DNA of 64,000 nucleotides from Bactericera cockerelli (Eukaryota; Arthropoda; Insecta; Hemiptera; Triozidae): NCBI GenBank assembly GCA_024516035.1, contig CM044962.1, positions 9,629,595 to 9,693,594 of the forward strand, read 5' to 3'. Shown piece by piece: positions 42,641 to 54,241 of this stretch (position 1 is its first letter; each line of letters starts with the position of its first letter). The notes under the pieces were generated by a model. It saw only the letters and a program-made list of their open reading frames with translations, ran no database searches and was not told where the DNA came from. The position numbers and the translations under genes were made by a program.

Positions 42641-44639
42641 CAGGGTGTAACAGACTAAATGTAAAATCTCTTAAGAGGTCGTAGTACAGATCATTTCCAA
42701 CCATTAATGTTCTATAACACTTTTGATTTAACTCAGTGGTTCTCGAGATATTATTTTTTTGAATTATTTTTACAAGTCCCCTGCCGCTCGACAAAGAATG
42801 GCATCTAACTCCGTAAATACAGTAGATGAAGCAATAGATTTAACTTTTTCCATAAGATAACAATATTTCCCTATTATTTAGACTAGATTTATTCTTAAAA
42901 AGTGCACACGTACTGAAAAATATCGGCAGCAGCGGAAAATTTATCGCGAACATGAAATCCACCTGAAACTTCAGCCGCCATTTTCTCAAAATACTGCCCT
43001 CATAAAGTATTGGTTTCATTTATGTAAAAACTTGCTTGAAGTCTTATCTTTCAGAAAATATGACACACTTGATATAAAACTTTCATTTTTTATTGAAACC
43101 AAGAGAAACTAAAAAAAAAGTCAGTCAGTACTACTAACTGTACCTACTAGGCTACCATCCTACTTTTACCTAGGGAACTAATTTTTTTCTTCAATTTGAC
43201 AAATTATGGTTGCCATTTATTTTCCAACGGCCCAAAAGTTTGCCTCAGTAGACTCTTAACTTGGAGGTCACTGGTTCGAGTCTCAAGTGTGGCAAATTAG
43301 TATGTACGATGTACGTATCCATGTATGATACTTTTAGCTGTGGTGCTTCAGAAATCAATATTAATCGTAATTGTTCATTTGTTCATAAGAGGAAAGGGTC
43401 TCAATGATAAAATGGTTTGAATGAAATGAAACATAACAATGTACCTACATAATTAACACCCACAGGTAAAGGTGGTACGATAAATACTGAACATTCATAG
43501 GTTGGTACATAGAGGTACAAATTATTATGTTAGTAGGTACCGAATTTTAATAAAACACATGGAATACTAAAATATTAAGGTCAATTAGTAGTCACCGTGG
43601 CAGAGTGAGTTAGCGTGCTAGGCGTTGCACGCATGGTGACCTGGGTTCGATCCCCAGCGGGACAGGAGTTTTTCTGCTCTGTACTTGGATGTTCGGGGTC
43701 CACTCATACCTCGTGAGGAAAAATGAGTAGTTACTTGTATGAGTAACGACCAGTGGCGGCATTACCAGAGTAAAAAGAAATTAATGTAATAGAATAATTC
43801 GAAAAGTAAAGGAGGCTCTTAGTAATGCTGCGCTACCCACAAAAAATGTGAAGAGGCCTTGTGCTTCACCACAAATAAAACCATACATACATACTAAAAT
43901 ATTAAGGTCAATTAATCACGATCGTGGTGTCACAATAGCTCAAACTCGTCTTACTAAATATTTGCCATACTTGAGACTCGAACCAGTGACCTCCAAGTTA
44001 AAAGTCCGCAGCCTTATCAATGAATCGACTGAGGCTAACTTTTTGGGCCGTTGAAAAGTAAATGACAACCATAATTTGTCAAATTGAAGAAAAAAATTAG
44101 TTCCCTAGGTAAAAGTAGGATGGTAGCCTAGTATGTACAGTTAGTATAGTACTGACTGACTTTTTTTTTAGTTTCTCTCGGTTTCAATAAAAAATGAAAG
44201 TTTTATATCAAGTGTGTCATATTTTCTGAAAGATAAGACTTCAAGCAAGTTTTTACATAAATAAAACCAATACTTTATGAGGGCAGTATTTTGAGAAAAT
44301 GGCGGCTGAAGTTTCAGGTGGATTTCATGTTCACGATAAATTTTCCGCTGCTGCCGATTTTTTTCAGTACGTGTGCACTTTCTAAGAATAAATCTAGTCT
44401 AAATAATAGTGAAATATTGTTATCTTATGGAAAAAGTTAAATCTATTGCTTCATATACTGTATTTACGGAGTTAGATGTCATTCTTTGTCGAGCGGCAGG
44501 GGACTTGTAAAAATAATTCAAAAAAATAATATCTCGAGAACCACTGAGTTAAATCAAAAGTGTGATAGAACATTAATGGTTGGAAATGATCTATACTACC
44601 ACCTCTTACGAGATTTTACATTTAGTCTGTTACACCCTG
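42641..44639. mobile_element. Foldback DNA transposon 2, about 660-bp terminal inverted repeats
   Basis: Ends CAGGGTGTAACAGACTAAAT / ATTTAGTCTGTTACACCCTG, flanked on both sides by TATA (42637-42640 and 44640-44643). Arms 42641-43297 and 43961-44639. The inner 90 bases of each arm are a SINE-C head, so the SINE was captured before the arms were made. The first eight bases match foldback element 1, the rest does not. No transposase frame. Confidence 0.85.
43588..43890 (+). repeat. Young SINE-D with a 24-bp target duplication
   Basis: Complete D with the alternative tail (GAAGAGGCCTTGTGCTTCAC, then AAATAAAACCATACAT). The target site is duplicated at 43564-43587 and 43891-43914 without mismatch, so the insertion into the loop of foldback element 2 is recent. 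Confidence 0.9.
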
Positions 44640-44824
44640 TATATTCTGCTCTTAGTGTTTAAGGTCCGAATTATAAAACAGTATGTACCATGACTGTAGG
44701 TACATCTGGTACATATTATTATTGTTCCGGACCTTTTTTTTATCTCTCACTCTATGCCTTTTTCCTACTTAAGGCCAGCACAAAAAATGTTTTTTTCACT
44801 AATATGTAATAATACTAATAATAA

Positions 44825-45142
44825 TAAAAATAATATAGTAACACTGCCTTTTCTTTGTGTTATTATGTCACAATTTTAGTGAGTAGCGCAGAATCATAGG
44901 ACTTTACCACTAAAATATACAATATCTTGTAATATTTTTTTGTCTATGATTCCGCCACTGGTCGCAGCTTCACATCAAAGCAGCTACTCATTTTTCCTCA
45001 CGAGGTATGAGTGTATGAGTACGAGGTATGAGTGGAACATCCAAGTACACAGCAGTAAAATTCCTGCCCCTTTGGGGATCGAACCCAGGTCACCATGCGT
45101 GCAATGCCTAGCGCGCTAACTCGGTCTGCCACGGTGACTACC
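44825..45142 (-). repeat. SINE-D full length
   Basis: Inverted D with a partial duplication of the ATGAGTGTATGAGTACGAGG block. Confidence 0.85.
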
Positions 45143-45549
45143 GTTTCTTTCACTGTGTTCTATAAGACCGTTTGATACCATAAAGCTGGAACACCATGTA
45201 TAATGTATATATACATATTATTTTGTAGGTAATATACATTATTACGGTACCTAGCATATAATTATGTGTCTAGCCTACTCAAGTGATGGAGATGCAAGTA
45301 TATGCAGAATACTGCATTATACTAGTATCTTAAAAGAATGCAGAGCCATGGAATTTGGAAATAATTAGAAAGAACTCTTATAATGTCACGAATTTCACCT
45401 TCAACCAGACATCTTGAAAATTTTGGCCAAGATCTTAGAGTGAGCAAAAGACAAGGCACAGCCATCTTGAAACGATGTGGTCTTCTTTGCTTGCAAATCG
45501 GCGGCGCCCAACTTTTTTAATTTTAAATTAAACGGCGCCCAATTTAAAT
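45143..45549. other. Unique sequence, nothing recognised
   Basis: Short inverted pieces around TTTTTTAATTTTAAATTAAA and CGGCGCCCAA near 45500-45545; no coding signal. Confidence 0.4.
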
Positions 45550-45772
45550 TTCATGGTCTAGTAAGTCTGGCTGGGGACTATAAACAGGGAGTAGACCAGC
45601 CGTCTCGCTGGGGGACTAAAAACAGGGAGTAGACCAGCATTTGGCTTAGTTCTGGGGGCCCTTGTCAATTATTAGCCTCCTTTTAAAGACAGTGGTAGAA
45701 GTGCTGAGTCTTTCTTCAACTGTCTGGCTACCATCGATCACTATGACGCCACACTATGATGATGATTTCATG
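45550..45772 (-). repeat. Repeat K copy
   Basis: Inverted relative to 13147-13350, with the ACTATAAACAGGGAGTAGAC unit present twice. Confidence 0.65.
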
Positions 45773-45847
45773 GTCTAGTTATCTTGTTAATGTGATTACT
45801 ACTCGTATAAAGTACATAATATTATGTTGGTTGCGAGATTGGAACAT

Positions 45848-46048
45848 CGCCTTATTTATTTATACTGCCCGATTAGGACTATTATAAAGACCCATTATTC
45901 CAGCAGTAAGACCAAAACGTAGTATTATGTGTTAAAAATCCCAAATGGGAGGATAACTTGTCTTGTCCCGGCTGGATTTCGAACCAGCGACCTCTGGAAT
46001 CACTAGAATCACAGAGTGCCGCCTTTACCACTGAACTACCGGGACAGA
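45848..46048 (-). repeat. SINE-A full length
   Basis: Inverted A. Confidence 0.9.
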
Positions 46049-46650
46049 CTCGGTTTGGGAATAATTTTGCAACACAAATCTCTGTTACTTTCATGTAAGG
46101 TTATCAGATTTGTGTGTCATCCAAAAGGTGATGGATGTCACAAGTTTAATACTCCAGCCAGCTTCTCTGGATTTTTCCATTTTAGGGACTCTAACCATCG
46201 ACCGTATTTGCGTCACAACACTTGGGGTTGCGAGTTAAGCTCTTTTTGCTAAGGTAGCTAACTCACCACTTTGACGACACGTACCTGTGAAAGAAATGTT
46301 TTTTTGGTGGATATCAACATTTTTTTCGATTTATAAAGTGTTTAAAAAAAAGAACATAAATTTCATTTTATCTATTTATTAATTTGCCCTTAATAATTTT
46401 TTTTTTTCTATTGAGATCTAAAAGTTTGATCTGTTGTCTGGATAGTTCAAGAGACAATCAATTATTGTGTTGTTGTTGGAGTGATGCAATATAAGATCTA
46501 ATTTGGCGCTTTTGGGTCTTGGCGTCAAAGCACTGCGATTGGCAAAGAGATGACAAAGAAGGGAGAAAGAGATGGAAAAAAGAGAGATAGAGAAGATGAA
46601 AAGGAACGTGCAAAAAAATAGACAGACATTTAATTCGCCTTGTTCTCGCA

Positions 46651-46685
46651 TATAAAATAGAATTGCAAAAAAACTGGCTCACTAT
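46651..46685 (+). promoter_or_regulatory. Gene C core promoter (TATA and initiator)
   Basis: TATAAAATA at 46651-46659 and TCACTA with its A at 46681, exactly 30 bases apart, the normal arthropod spacing. The predicted 5' UTR is 47 bases. The arrangement is conserved in gene D. Confidence 0.75.
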
Positions 46686-46727
46686 ATTAACAACAACTCT
46701 TGTCTGCAACATCCACCATCAGTCACT

Positions 46728-46803
46728 ATGAAGACCTCAAACACATTTCTGATCGTCCTTGTCATTGGAGTCTGCGTTATTGATTTTCTGCCGTCGAAAG
46801 TTG
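46728..46803 (+). CDS. Gene C, exon 1: signal peptide of a six-cysteine peptide
   Basis: ATG at 46728, 25 codons plus one base (phase 1), donor G|GTAAGTA. It reads MKTSNTFLIVLVIGVCVIDF followed by LPSKV: Lys near the start and a long hydrophobic core, so a signal peptide. It differs from gene D exon 1 at 3 of 76 bases, only one changing the protein. Joined to 47909-48054 it gives 73 residues. The start is the first ATG after the predicted transcription start. Confidence 0.85.
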
Positions 46804-46966
46804 GTAAGTAACCTAAAAATAATACAGGGTCTTGAATACCTTCAATAATTTAATATTTCCAAAGTGAAGTTTGAATGAAAAGTTTTTGTTCTTGATGGCT
46901 CCAAAAAAAAGATAACATTTTATTGAAATATTGAAGAATCTTTTTTTTTCTCTCTCTCTTTTTTTG

Positions 46967-47370
46967 TGGGTTTAATGTCGCTTTCAACTTCATGGTCATG
47001 TTGGTCATATCACGACGGGGGTGTTACCCTCCATTCGCAGGAAACTCACAAACCTGCTACTCACATTCATCAATTAGAGTTCAAACCAACCTCAGTAGCT
47101 TGATTGTTAGGCGGCGGACTTGTAACCTGGAGGTCGGTGGTTTAAGTCCCGGTTATAGCGTAGATTTAGTAAAGAGAGTTTCAGTAGTTGGGGCAGACTT
47201 TTCGAAGGAAATTCTGTTCCTTCCAAACACGTGAGGCTAGCATTTTTGGCCCTACCCAGGCTCGGTGAGGTTAATGTGGGTAGCTGGTACGATTACCTTC
47301 AAATAGGGGGGTAAAACCTCCATCCTGACTATTTATCTCAATCAGGACGTTAACACCAAATATAATCAAC
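46967..47370 (+). repeat. Composite SINE block F-C-E in gene C intron
   Basis: F 5' part 46967-47075, C head 47086-47192, E body 47193-47370 (no E head). The junctions are precise, so this may be a fused retroposon rather than three insertions. Absent from gene D, so it arrived after the duplication. Confidence 0.7.
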
Positions 47371-47456
47371 AGGTCACAATATATCTAATTAGGTTGCAGT
47401 GTAGTTAGGGTTTCGCTGAAAACCCTGCAACCGGGTCAGATAATAATAATAATAAT

Positions 47457-47735
47457 ACTGAATCATACCTAATCTCCTACTAAATCATACTGAATCTCCT
47501 ACTGAATCATACTGAATCTCTAATTGAATCATACTGAATCTCCTATTGAATCATACTGAATCTCTTATTGAATCATACTGAATCTCTTATTGAATCATAC
47601 TGAATCTCTTATTGAATCATACTGAATCTCCTACTGAATCATACTGAATCTCTAATTGAATCATACTGAATCTCCTATTGAATCATACTGAATCTCCTAT
47701 TGAATCATACTGAATCTCCTATTGAATCATACTAA
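47457..47735 (+). repeat. 22-bp minisatellite in gene C intron
   Basis: About 12 units of TGAATCATACTGAATCTCCT AT. The same unit, on the opposite strand, is expanded in gene D intron (62620-63160). Confidence 0.9.
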
Positions 47736-47908
47736 ATTTCCGTGTCAGATTTGTTTCCTACTTATTTTAGTGCCTCTGTATTTAAACTGGTTCATTTTGC
47801 TTTTATTCCCCCAAGCGAGATCCTTTAAGTACGAAAATTACGAATTCAAATTTGTGAGGAGCCAACTTTTGAGTGATGTTTTTCTATAGATTTCATTATT
47901 TTCCTCAG

Positions 47909-48054
47909 TTGGAAATTGCCTCGAAAAACCCGATTGTGGCATGTGCTCCAACAATAAGGCCGACTGTCTGGTGAACCTGTCTCCACCACAATGTAAGGCC
48001 GGCTTCCCTCCGCTGATATGGACCAAGACGTTCGGCATGTGCTCTTGGAAATAG
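47909..48054 (+). CDS. Gene C, exon 2: mature six-cysteine secreted peptide
   Basis: Acceptor TATTTTCCTCAG ends at 47908; the exon closes with TAG at 48052-48054. The mature part has six Cys at residues 29, 35, 38, 45, 54 and 70, spacing C-x5-C-x2-C-x6-C-x8-C-x15-C, consistent with three disulfides. It begins VGNCLEKPDCGMC and contains CLVNLSPPQCK. I do not recognise the fold from this pattern. Compared with gene D all six Cys are kept, but about 15 residues and one codon of length differ, against 5 silent changes. A small secreted defence, venom, salivary or signalling peptide are all possible; nothing here decides between them. Confidence 0.85.
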
Positions 48055-48181
48055 ACCAGACAGTTTTCCAGATTAACTTGCGTAGCTTTCTATTTTGACA
48101 CATTGGAATGATAGAAAATGGCTTTCTTGCAATGGACTTAGCCTTGGGAAAATTTCTTTTTAAATTATAAATAAGTGTATA

Positions 48182-48187
48182 AATAAA
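48182..48187 (+). promoter_or_regulatory. Gene C polyadenylation signal
   Basis: AATAAA 128 bases after the stop codon, conserved at the corresponding place in gene D. Confidence 0.65.
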
Positions 48188-48303
48188 TGGAAATTATTGT
48201 TATTAAAAAAAAAGGTTTATTATTGTAATATTATTACTAGACATATTTTTTTCTAAATTATCTTGAGCCTCAAGGTACTTTACTATTACTATATTATTCA
48301 TAA

Positions 48304-48435
48304 TCTTCTTTTTAATCTTATACTTAGCCTTTTTCCAACTTAACGCTGTTCAACATCTTCCTTCTAGTTGAGGTTGTTTGGTTCTGGCCCTCGTATGCTT
48401 CCTCTTTCTACGGTTGGATGCCCTTAGTAAATCGA
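48304..48435 (-). repeat. SINE-E 3' part
   Basis: Inverted GTTGAGGTTGTTTGGTTCTG and GGTTGGATGCCCTTAGTAAA; diverged. Confidence 0.55.
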
Positions 48436-48727
48436 AAACTGTTCACGGCTCCAATGAGTTTTGTTACCATCTTTTGGTAATGGTAATGGTACTCAAAGGC
48501 ACTTTTAGTATGACAAAGGAAGGACTGTATCTGTCGAACGTCCCCCAGCGAGGGTCTTAAGGCGTCCTTTTAATATTAAAATAAAATAAATCAGAAACAA
48601 TATAAAAACAAATCCTTCATCTAAAATCTTCAACTCCATCTTCGTATCCAAGCAGTGGCTCTCCTGATCTCCATCGCCTCCTGGCCCCACGCATACATAT
48701 AGGTACTTGCAGCTCTTTGCAAGTATT

Positions 48728-48908
48728 ATTATTATTATTATTATAGTATGCTTTATTGGGCAAGATAAAAATATAGAGTAAAATACAATGAAATTATAAA
48801 GAATAAATACATAGATTGAACAAAGAAACAAGAACAAAAAAGAGAATGAAACTAATGTCCTACCTAAAGCGCGGGGTATTGCCTGTGGCAATCTCTTCCA
48901 CCCAACCC
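48728..48908 (-). repeat. Repeat H copy
   Basis: Inverted H from ATT repeats/GTATGCTTTATTGGG to GGCAATCTCTTCCACCCAAC. Confidence 0.8.
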
Positions 48909-49162
48909 TTTGGGCTCTTGTGTTTCCGAGGGTTGTGTATTGATCCGCATCTCATTAGGACTCGGAGTTGAAAGGTCCTCTGTCAGCAGAAGACTTGAAC
49001 TTTTGGCCCACAAACCTCCCAAGCACCTCTGGGCAGCCATCAAAACTGACACACCTCTGACGTCACTAGTCAGATTATGATGGACGGTTCCGCTTTCGAA
49101 CGAATGAAATGTTTTCGCTGTCGAAAAGTAAGAGGGCAAATATTTTGCCTGTCTAAATTGTA
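48909..49162. other. Unique block, open but unassigned
   Basis: Open on the minus strand for about 75 codons with moderate GC, and on plus for about 35, with no splice sites or motif that would decide. No gene called. Confidence 0.3.
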
Positions 49163-49787
49163 TACAGGGTGCTAGAGAAGTTTGTTCATTTCTAAAGAAA
49201 AGAAGTTTAATTTGTAACAGCTTCCCGCTTCCCGGAGTTGTAAAGTCGCTACTGAACGAATTTATTTAAATACTTGACCGAAAAAGAGGATACTAACGGT
49301 TCTGCACTCACTTTCTTGGTTTTAAATTTGAACGAGGATAATTTTGCGGAATCGTAGGGGGGCGTAAGGACATATCTATACTGTCTTCAAGCTTTATTTT
49401 CTTACTACAACACGCGAAATCATATAGTTTGAGAATGTTCATTGATCTGGCTTGACCGAAAAATGTATACATGCTTGGCATTATGGGCCACTTAAACTTG
49501 CCATGCTCTTAATTTTCATTTTATTAATAAATTATTTTACTTCCGTTACAAAAATATTAGAAATCGGAAGTATTTTACATTTTATTTTATTTATAAAGAT
49601 GAAAGTATTTGTTGAGTAAAAAATGATCCTTTCAAAGTACTGAAAAAATAAATAATAATAATACATAATCTAATGCCTAAATGAGTAATTTAGTTAGTAT
49701 GAATCTGAGGGTTAGTGTTATGAATATTTGAAGTATCTATTACATTTGTGTTGTTTTAGGAGTAACAAACATAATTATAATATCACT
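49163..49787. other. Possible single transposon end, otherwise AT-rich
   Basis: TATACAGGGTGCTAGAGAAG at 49163 resembles the ends of the two foldback elements, but no matching inverted end is found. Confidence 0.35.
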
Positions 49788-50011
49788 ATTTGATCCCCAG
49801 CGGGAGAGGATTTTTTCTACTCTGTACTTGGGTGTTCGGGGTCGACTCATACCTCGTGAGGAAAAATGAGTAGCTGCTTTAATGTTAGCAGCAACCAGTG
49901 GCGAAATGATAGGCAAAAATAAGATATTGGGATATTAAAGATAAGGAAAAGTCCTATGATTCTGCGCTACCCACTAAAATTGTGATATAATAACACAAAG
50001 GAACACATTAT
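49788..50011 (+). repeat. SINE-D, 5'-truncated
   Basis: Starts GATCCCCAGCGGGAGAGGAT, ends ACACAAAGGAACACATTATT, into which SINE-A follows directly. Confidence 0.85.
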
Positions 50012-50222
50012 TCCCGGTAGCTCAGTGGTAAAGGAGGCACTCTGTGAATCCAGAGATTCCAGAGGTCGTGGGTTCGAAACCCAGCCGGGACAGGACAAGT
50101 TATCCTCAAATTTGGGATTTTTACCACATAATAATATGTCTTGGGCTTACTGCTGGAATAATGGAACCTTAATAGTCTCAATCGGGCAGTATAAATAAGG
50201 CGATATTATTATTATTATAATG
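50012..50222 (+). repeat. SINE-A full length, joined to a SINE-D tail
   Basis: CCCGGTAGCTCAGTGGTAAA begins immediately after the ATT of the D tail. Confidence 0.9.
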
Positions 50223-50494
50223 ATCACTATGCAGATTCTACATTTCTGCATCTGCATAAGTATGTCATAGAGTTCTGCATAATGGCACGTCCTATAATTC
50301 TGACTCGGGAAACAATTTCGTGATTAGAAAATGACTCAATCAATGAGCTGTTAAGAAAATTGCTCCCCGCTCCCCAGACACAAGTTTCGCAAACAAAGAC
50401 TGAAAAGTTTTGCATCGTTTGGCACCTGTTCAAATGACTCCTCTAGTGTGTTCTTGCTCATTGTTCTGAACGGGTCTGTCTCTTCTTCTTCTTA

Positions 50495-50682
50495 ATAATA
50501 ATAATGCTCTTTAGTGGAAGGTAACCACCAGGCGAGGTTAATGTTCAAAGCATTTTCTACCACCTATTCCACCTCAGACTCTTATTATTATGTGGTCACA
50601 AACTTAAATAAATGAGGAAAAATTTATGCACTGGGTGGAATTCGAACCAACGGATCCCTACGCTACCTGACTACCGATACAA
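50495..50682 (-). repeat. SINE-B copy
   Basis: Inverted B, part of the head deleted. Confidence 0.8.
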
Positions 50683-51244
50683 TTGGTTTCAGAGCAGATA
50701 GAGTACCTATAGGTACATAGATAGGAAGTTATGTGTATAAGGCAGGTGATGAGTTGAAGTTAGAAATAAATGTTGAGGTACATTAGTATAAGATTTCTAT
50801 ACAATTCCAAACTCTTCTACCAAGGGGCTGGGGCAAGTTATTTCTGGGGGGAGTTATTTCTGTCGCACCGGAAATATTTTGAACGGGGCGGGTATAGTAG
50901 CTACCCTAGTAACACGAACCCCGGAAACCCCACCCCCCCCCCCACCCTTCCCTTGCTATAGCCCCCCCTTCATTACAGCACCTTAAGATTGTCCCTTCCG
51001 CAACCCTTACAACTGATGCAGCAGGTTCTGTGGTTTCAGTGATTCACTGTTTACAAAGTAATAATAATAAATTAACAATAATAATATAATAATATCACCT
51101 TTTTTATACTGCCCGATTTATACTTATCGATCAAGCTAATAAGGTTTTATACCTAAATACTGGTAATGCCGTTGTGTGTCTTATGGTTTGTCACCTTTGT
51201 CCTATCATTGGCTAGACTACTGGTCGTGGCCAACAATGTTAGTG
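50683..51244. other. Unclassified, C-rich patch
   Basis: C-rich runs at 50930-50948, AAT repeats near 51060-51090 and a 30-base SINE-A tail fragment near 51095. No coding signal. Confidence 0.4.
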
Positions 51245-51470
51245 TAATAATAATAATAATAATAATATCTCCTTATTTATACTGCCCGATTAGGACTATT
51301 AAAGTCCCATTATTCCAGCAGTAAGCCCAAGACGAATAATTATTATGTGGTAAAAATCCCCAGATGGGAGGATAACTTGTCATGTCCCTGCTGGGTTTCG
51401 AACCCGCGACCTCTGGTATCTCTGGATTCACGCAGTGCCGCCTTTACCACTGAGGTACCGGGACAGACAG
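51245..51470 (-). repeat. SINE-A full length
   Basis: Inverted A with an (AAT)n side. Confidence 0.9.
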
Positions 51471-52189
51471 ACCCGAGAACGGGAAGGTTGAGTTCGCGGG
51501 TTCGATTCAAATTATAAGGTATTTCGATACTTATTTTTTGAGGGGAAAAATCTTGTAAGATTCCTTCAGCAAAGCTCTAGTGCTGAAGGATATGCGGGAC
51601 TTGCCGGCAGGGTGTGTCGCCCCTCTTGAAGGGCACCAATTCTGTCGGCTCAACCGCTAAAAACTCCCCTCCGTTCTTCTTTATTATTTCCTGTAACCAC
51701 GTTGGTATTATTGTTTCATGCATTGCTTTTTCTTCAGAATCAAATGAGATCGAATCCCACTGTGTGAATCAATGCTTCGCAACACTCTGCAACACTCGAA
51801 CTACGAGACACAATGTTGTGAAACATTCCGAAACAAAATTTGCACTCAGTGTGGCCTAAATGTTTTTGCATAATGTGAAAAAGGCGATAAACCCCAAAAC
51901 CCACAGAAGAGCCTCCTGTTACATGGTGGGATCCGTTCAGTGTCCACGCCGTAATGCCTTTGTTCTAGCTCATGTTAAAAGTCCCTTTTGTAATGAATAC
52001 ATGTAACTATCTCCAGCGAGAATACACAAGAAGTGTTATGTACATTGTACCTACATATTTTATGTATCGATTACATACATTTATGTATACTTCGGGAAAT
52101 TTTCAATTCCAAATAAACAGGTACCAAAATTCCACTTACACAGGATTTGGGCCTGTATAAGTGGGCACCGGTTCGATTTTACCTATGTG
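51471..52189. other. Unique block with weak exon-like signs
   Basis: An acceptor-like TTGCTTTTTCTTCAG ends at 51738, followed by a frame with three Cys (HCVNQCFATLCN) to a TAA at 51857-51859. No donor or upstream exon can be tied to it, so it is not called as a gene. Confidence 0.25.
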
Positions 52190-52475
52190 TCAGTGGATGT
52201 GCTCTCTACACGTTGTAGTTAATTGTTAGTGGATGTGCTCTGTACACTTTGTAGTTAATTGTTAGTGGATGTGCTCTGTACACTTTGTAGTTAATTGTTA
52301 GTGGATGTGCTCTGTACAGTTTGTAGTTAATTGTTAGTGGATGTGCTCTGTACATTTTGTAGTTAATTGTTAGTGGATGTGCTCTGTACACTTTGTAGTT
52401 AATTGTTAGTGGATGTACTCTGTACACATTGTAGTTAATTGTCAGTGGATGTGTTCTGTGTACTTTTGTGTACAT
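52190..52475. repeat. 36-bp minisatellite
   Basis: About eight units of TTAGTGGATGTGCTCTGTAC ACTTTGTAGTTAATTG. Because 36 is a multiple of three, the minus strand stays open as a 12-residue repeat; not taken as a gene. Confidence 0.9.
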
Positions 52476-52844
52476 AAAGTATCCAGGTATTTTGTTGGAT
52501 AGTGAATATGTAAATATGCTGATAGTAGGTACCTAAATACATGTATAGTACCTGTACATATTATGCTAAAAGAGATGTCTTGCTCTCTTTTGTCCGACCT
52601 TTTACAGTGATGTTGACTTAGAGAGAGAGAGAGAGAGAGAGAGAGAAGGAGAGAGAAAGAGGATTATCGATCTCTTTTTTGCGCAACGAGATGTAATGTA
52701 ATTTTGTTTTCTCTCCATTTTCCTTTATTCTCTCTCTCTCACTCAGTATTTTTCTTTCTCTATTAAGTTGTCTCTATTTTTTGTTCCTTCTTAACGTCCC
52801 TATAACATCTAGGTCATCGAAGACCGGGGTTTTACCCTCTATTC
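52476..52844. other. Microsatellite and unclassified sequence
   Basis: (GA)n at 52618-52662, (CT)n near 52727-52742, E-like scrap (TTAACGTCC, GGGGTTTTACCCTCTATTCT) at 52788-52844. Confidence 0.5.
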
Positions 52845-53020
52845 TCTACTTTGCCCATAATGTTGCCACTGGTCGCTGCTCAAATTGAAGCAGCCACTCA
52901 TTTTGCTTCACGAGTCTGATTGAACATCCGAGTACAGAACAGAAAAAATCCTGCCCCGCTGGGGATCGAACCCAGGTCACCATGCGCCTAGCGCGCTAAC
53001 TCACTTAGCTACGTTGATTA
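52845..53020 (-). repeat. SINE-D 5' part
   Basis: Inverted D head and GGTCGCTGCT block. Confidence 0.8.
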
Positions 53021-53205
53021 GGTACTAGGCAAGGTTAAAGATCGAAGAATTTTCTACCACATTCAGAGTCTTATTATTATGTGGTCACATACTGAAGTAA
53101 ATTAATAAAATCCAAGCATTGGGTGGGATCAGATCCACTGATCCATGGGCGCTAGATTGTTTACATTACAAGTCTAGCGTTTTAAATAAATCGACCACCA
53201 ATAGC
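53021..53205 (-). repeat. SINE-B, diverged
   Basis: Inverted B with many changes, directly adjoining the D head. Confidence 0.65.
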
Positions 53206-53690
53206 CGCGTTTTTTCTTTTGGATTGATAAAAAAAATCCAGGTTAGGTTTTATCCAATTATTTCTATTTTCTTCCAAGTTTAGTTTCCCCGGTATTCGTG
53301 AAAGAAAAATGCGTTTCCGTACTTTTAAAAATATACTAAAGAAAAATGAAAACAGACCAGGAATAAAGAAATGGAAGCAAGAATTTTATAAAAAATCCAT
53401 TTTGGTTAACCAAACTGGAAGAAAATTTCTCCTCCTTTCGTTTTTTCCAAAAGAAAAAAGACTTTCTTTGTCCAATTCTTCCATTTTATTTCATTTGAAT
53501 CCACTTTGGTTAGAAAGAATACGCCTAAGGTTTTGTCTCTTTCAGCGTTAAAATAGCTTACGAACTCAAGTAGGTCTTTTGTCTTTTTATTGTCTTCTAT
53601 ACTGTGTTGTAAGCTGCAGACCTGGACATGCAAATAGAATGAATTGTATCACATTTGCAAATCACCTCTTCCAAGTCATTACATTTCCTC
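53206..53690. other. Unique sequence with an unassigned short frame
   Basis: A Lys-rich 80-codon plus frame (53309-53551) overlaps a 75-codon minus frame. Neither has a motif, splice context or repeat-based support. Confidence 0.3.
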
Positions 53691-54125
53691 TTAAATTTCC
53701 TTCGAATCATTTATCTTCCTTTTCTCTTCCAATCTCTCTTTCTCTCTTTCTTTCTTTTTTTTTCTCTCTCTCTCTCGTCAAATCTCTCTCCCTCTCTCAT
53801 CATTTTTGACCCAAAATTTCTCCATCTCTTTCACTTCAATTGTGCATATATTTTTCTCCCTCTCTTACTTTCCCTTATTATCTCTCTCTCTCTCTCAGTT
53901 TTCCCTTGTTCTTTCTCTCATTTTCTTTCTCTTTTTTCTCTTTCTCTCTCTCTTTTTTTTCTCTTCCTCTTTTTCTTTCTTTCTCCTTCTTCTGCTCTTT
54001 CTCATTTTCTTTCTCTTTCTCTCTCTTATTCTATTTTTTTTCATCTTTCTCTGTCTCTTTTTCTTTTTTTTTCTCCTTCTCTATCTCTTTATTTTTCTTT
54101 CTCTTCTTCTCTCTCAAATATTCTC
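53691..54125. repeat. CT-rich tract, about 430 bp
   Basis: Imperfect (CT)n/(TTTC)n. Three overlapping Phe/Ser/Leu frames follow from composition. Confidence 0.9.
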
Positions 54126-54241
54126 GTCATTACTTCATCATTTAAATTTTCTAAATATCTGTACTTTTTCTCTCTATTCTTCAGTATCTTTCATAGCATT
54201 TATTACTATTATGTATAATTCATACTACATAATGCAAAAAA

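Larger units (their letters stand above)
46263..48287 (+). repeat. Left arm of inverted duplication with gene C
   Basis: Reads in the opposite direction to 62068-64000. Shared landmarks from left to right: CCACTTTGACGACR, ATTAATTTGCCCTTAATAAT, GGCGTCAAAGCACTGCGATT, the promoter, exon 1, intron minisatellite, exon 2, and TTATCTTGAGCCTCAAGGTA near 48262. The right arm runs off the window, so the full length is not known. Confidence 0.9.

Noticed and set aside
48864..49139. 91-codon minus frame
   Set aside because: Partly overlaps repeat H, and no motif or splice signal supports the unique part.
51739..51859. Possible cysteine-containing exon
   Set aside because: A fair acceptor and three Cys, but no matching donor, leader or paralogue; not enough to call.
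52206..52475. 89-codon minus frame with a 12-residue repeat
   Set aside because: The 36-bp minisatellite keeps the frame open automatically; there is no signal peptide, splice site or upstream coding sequence.
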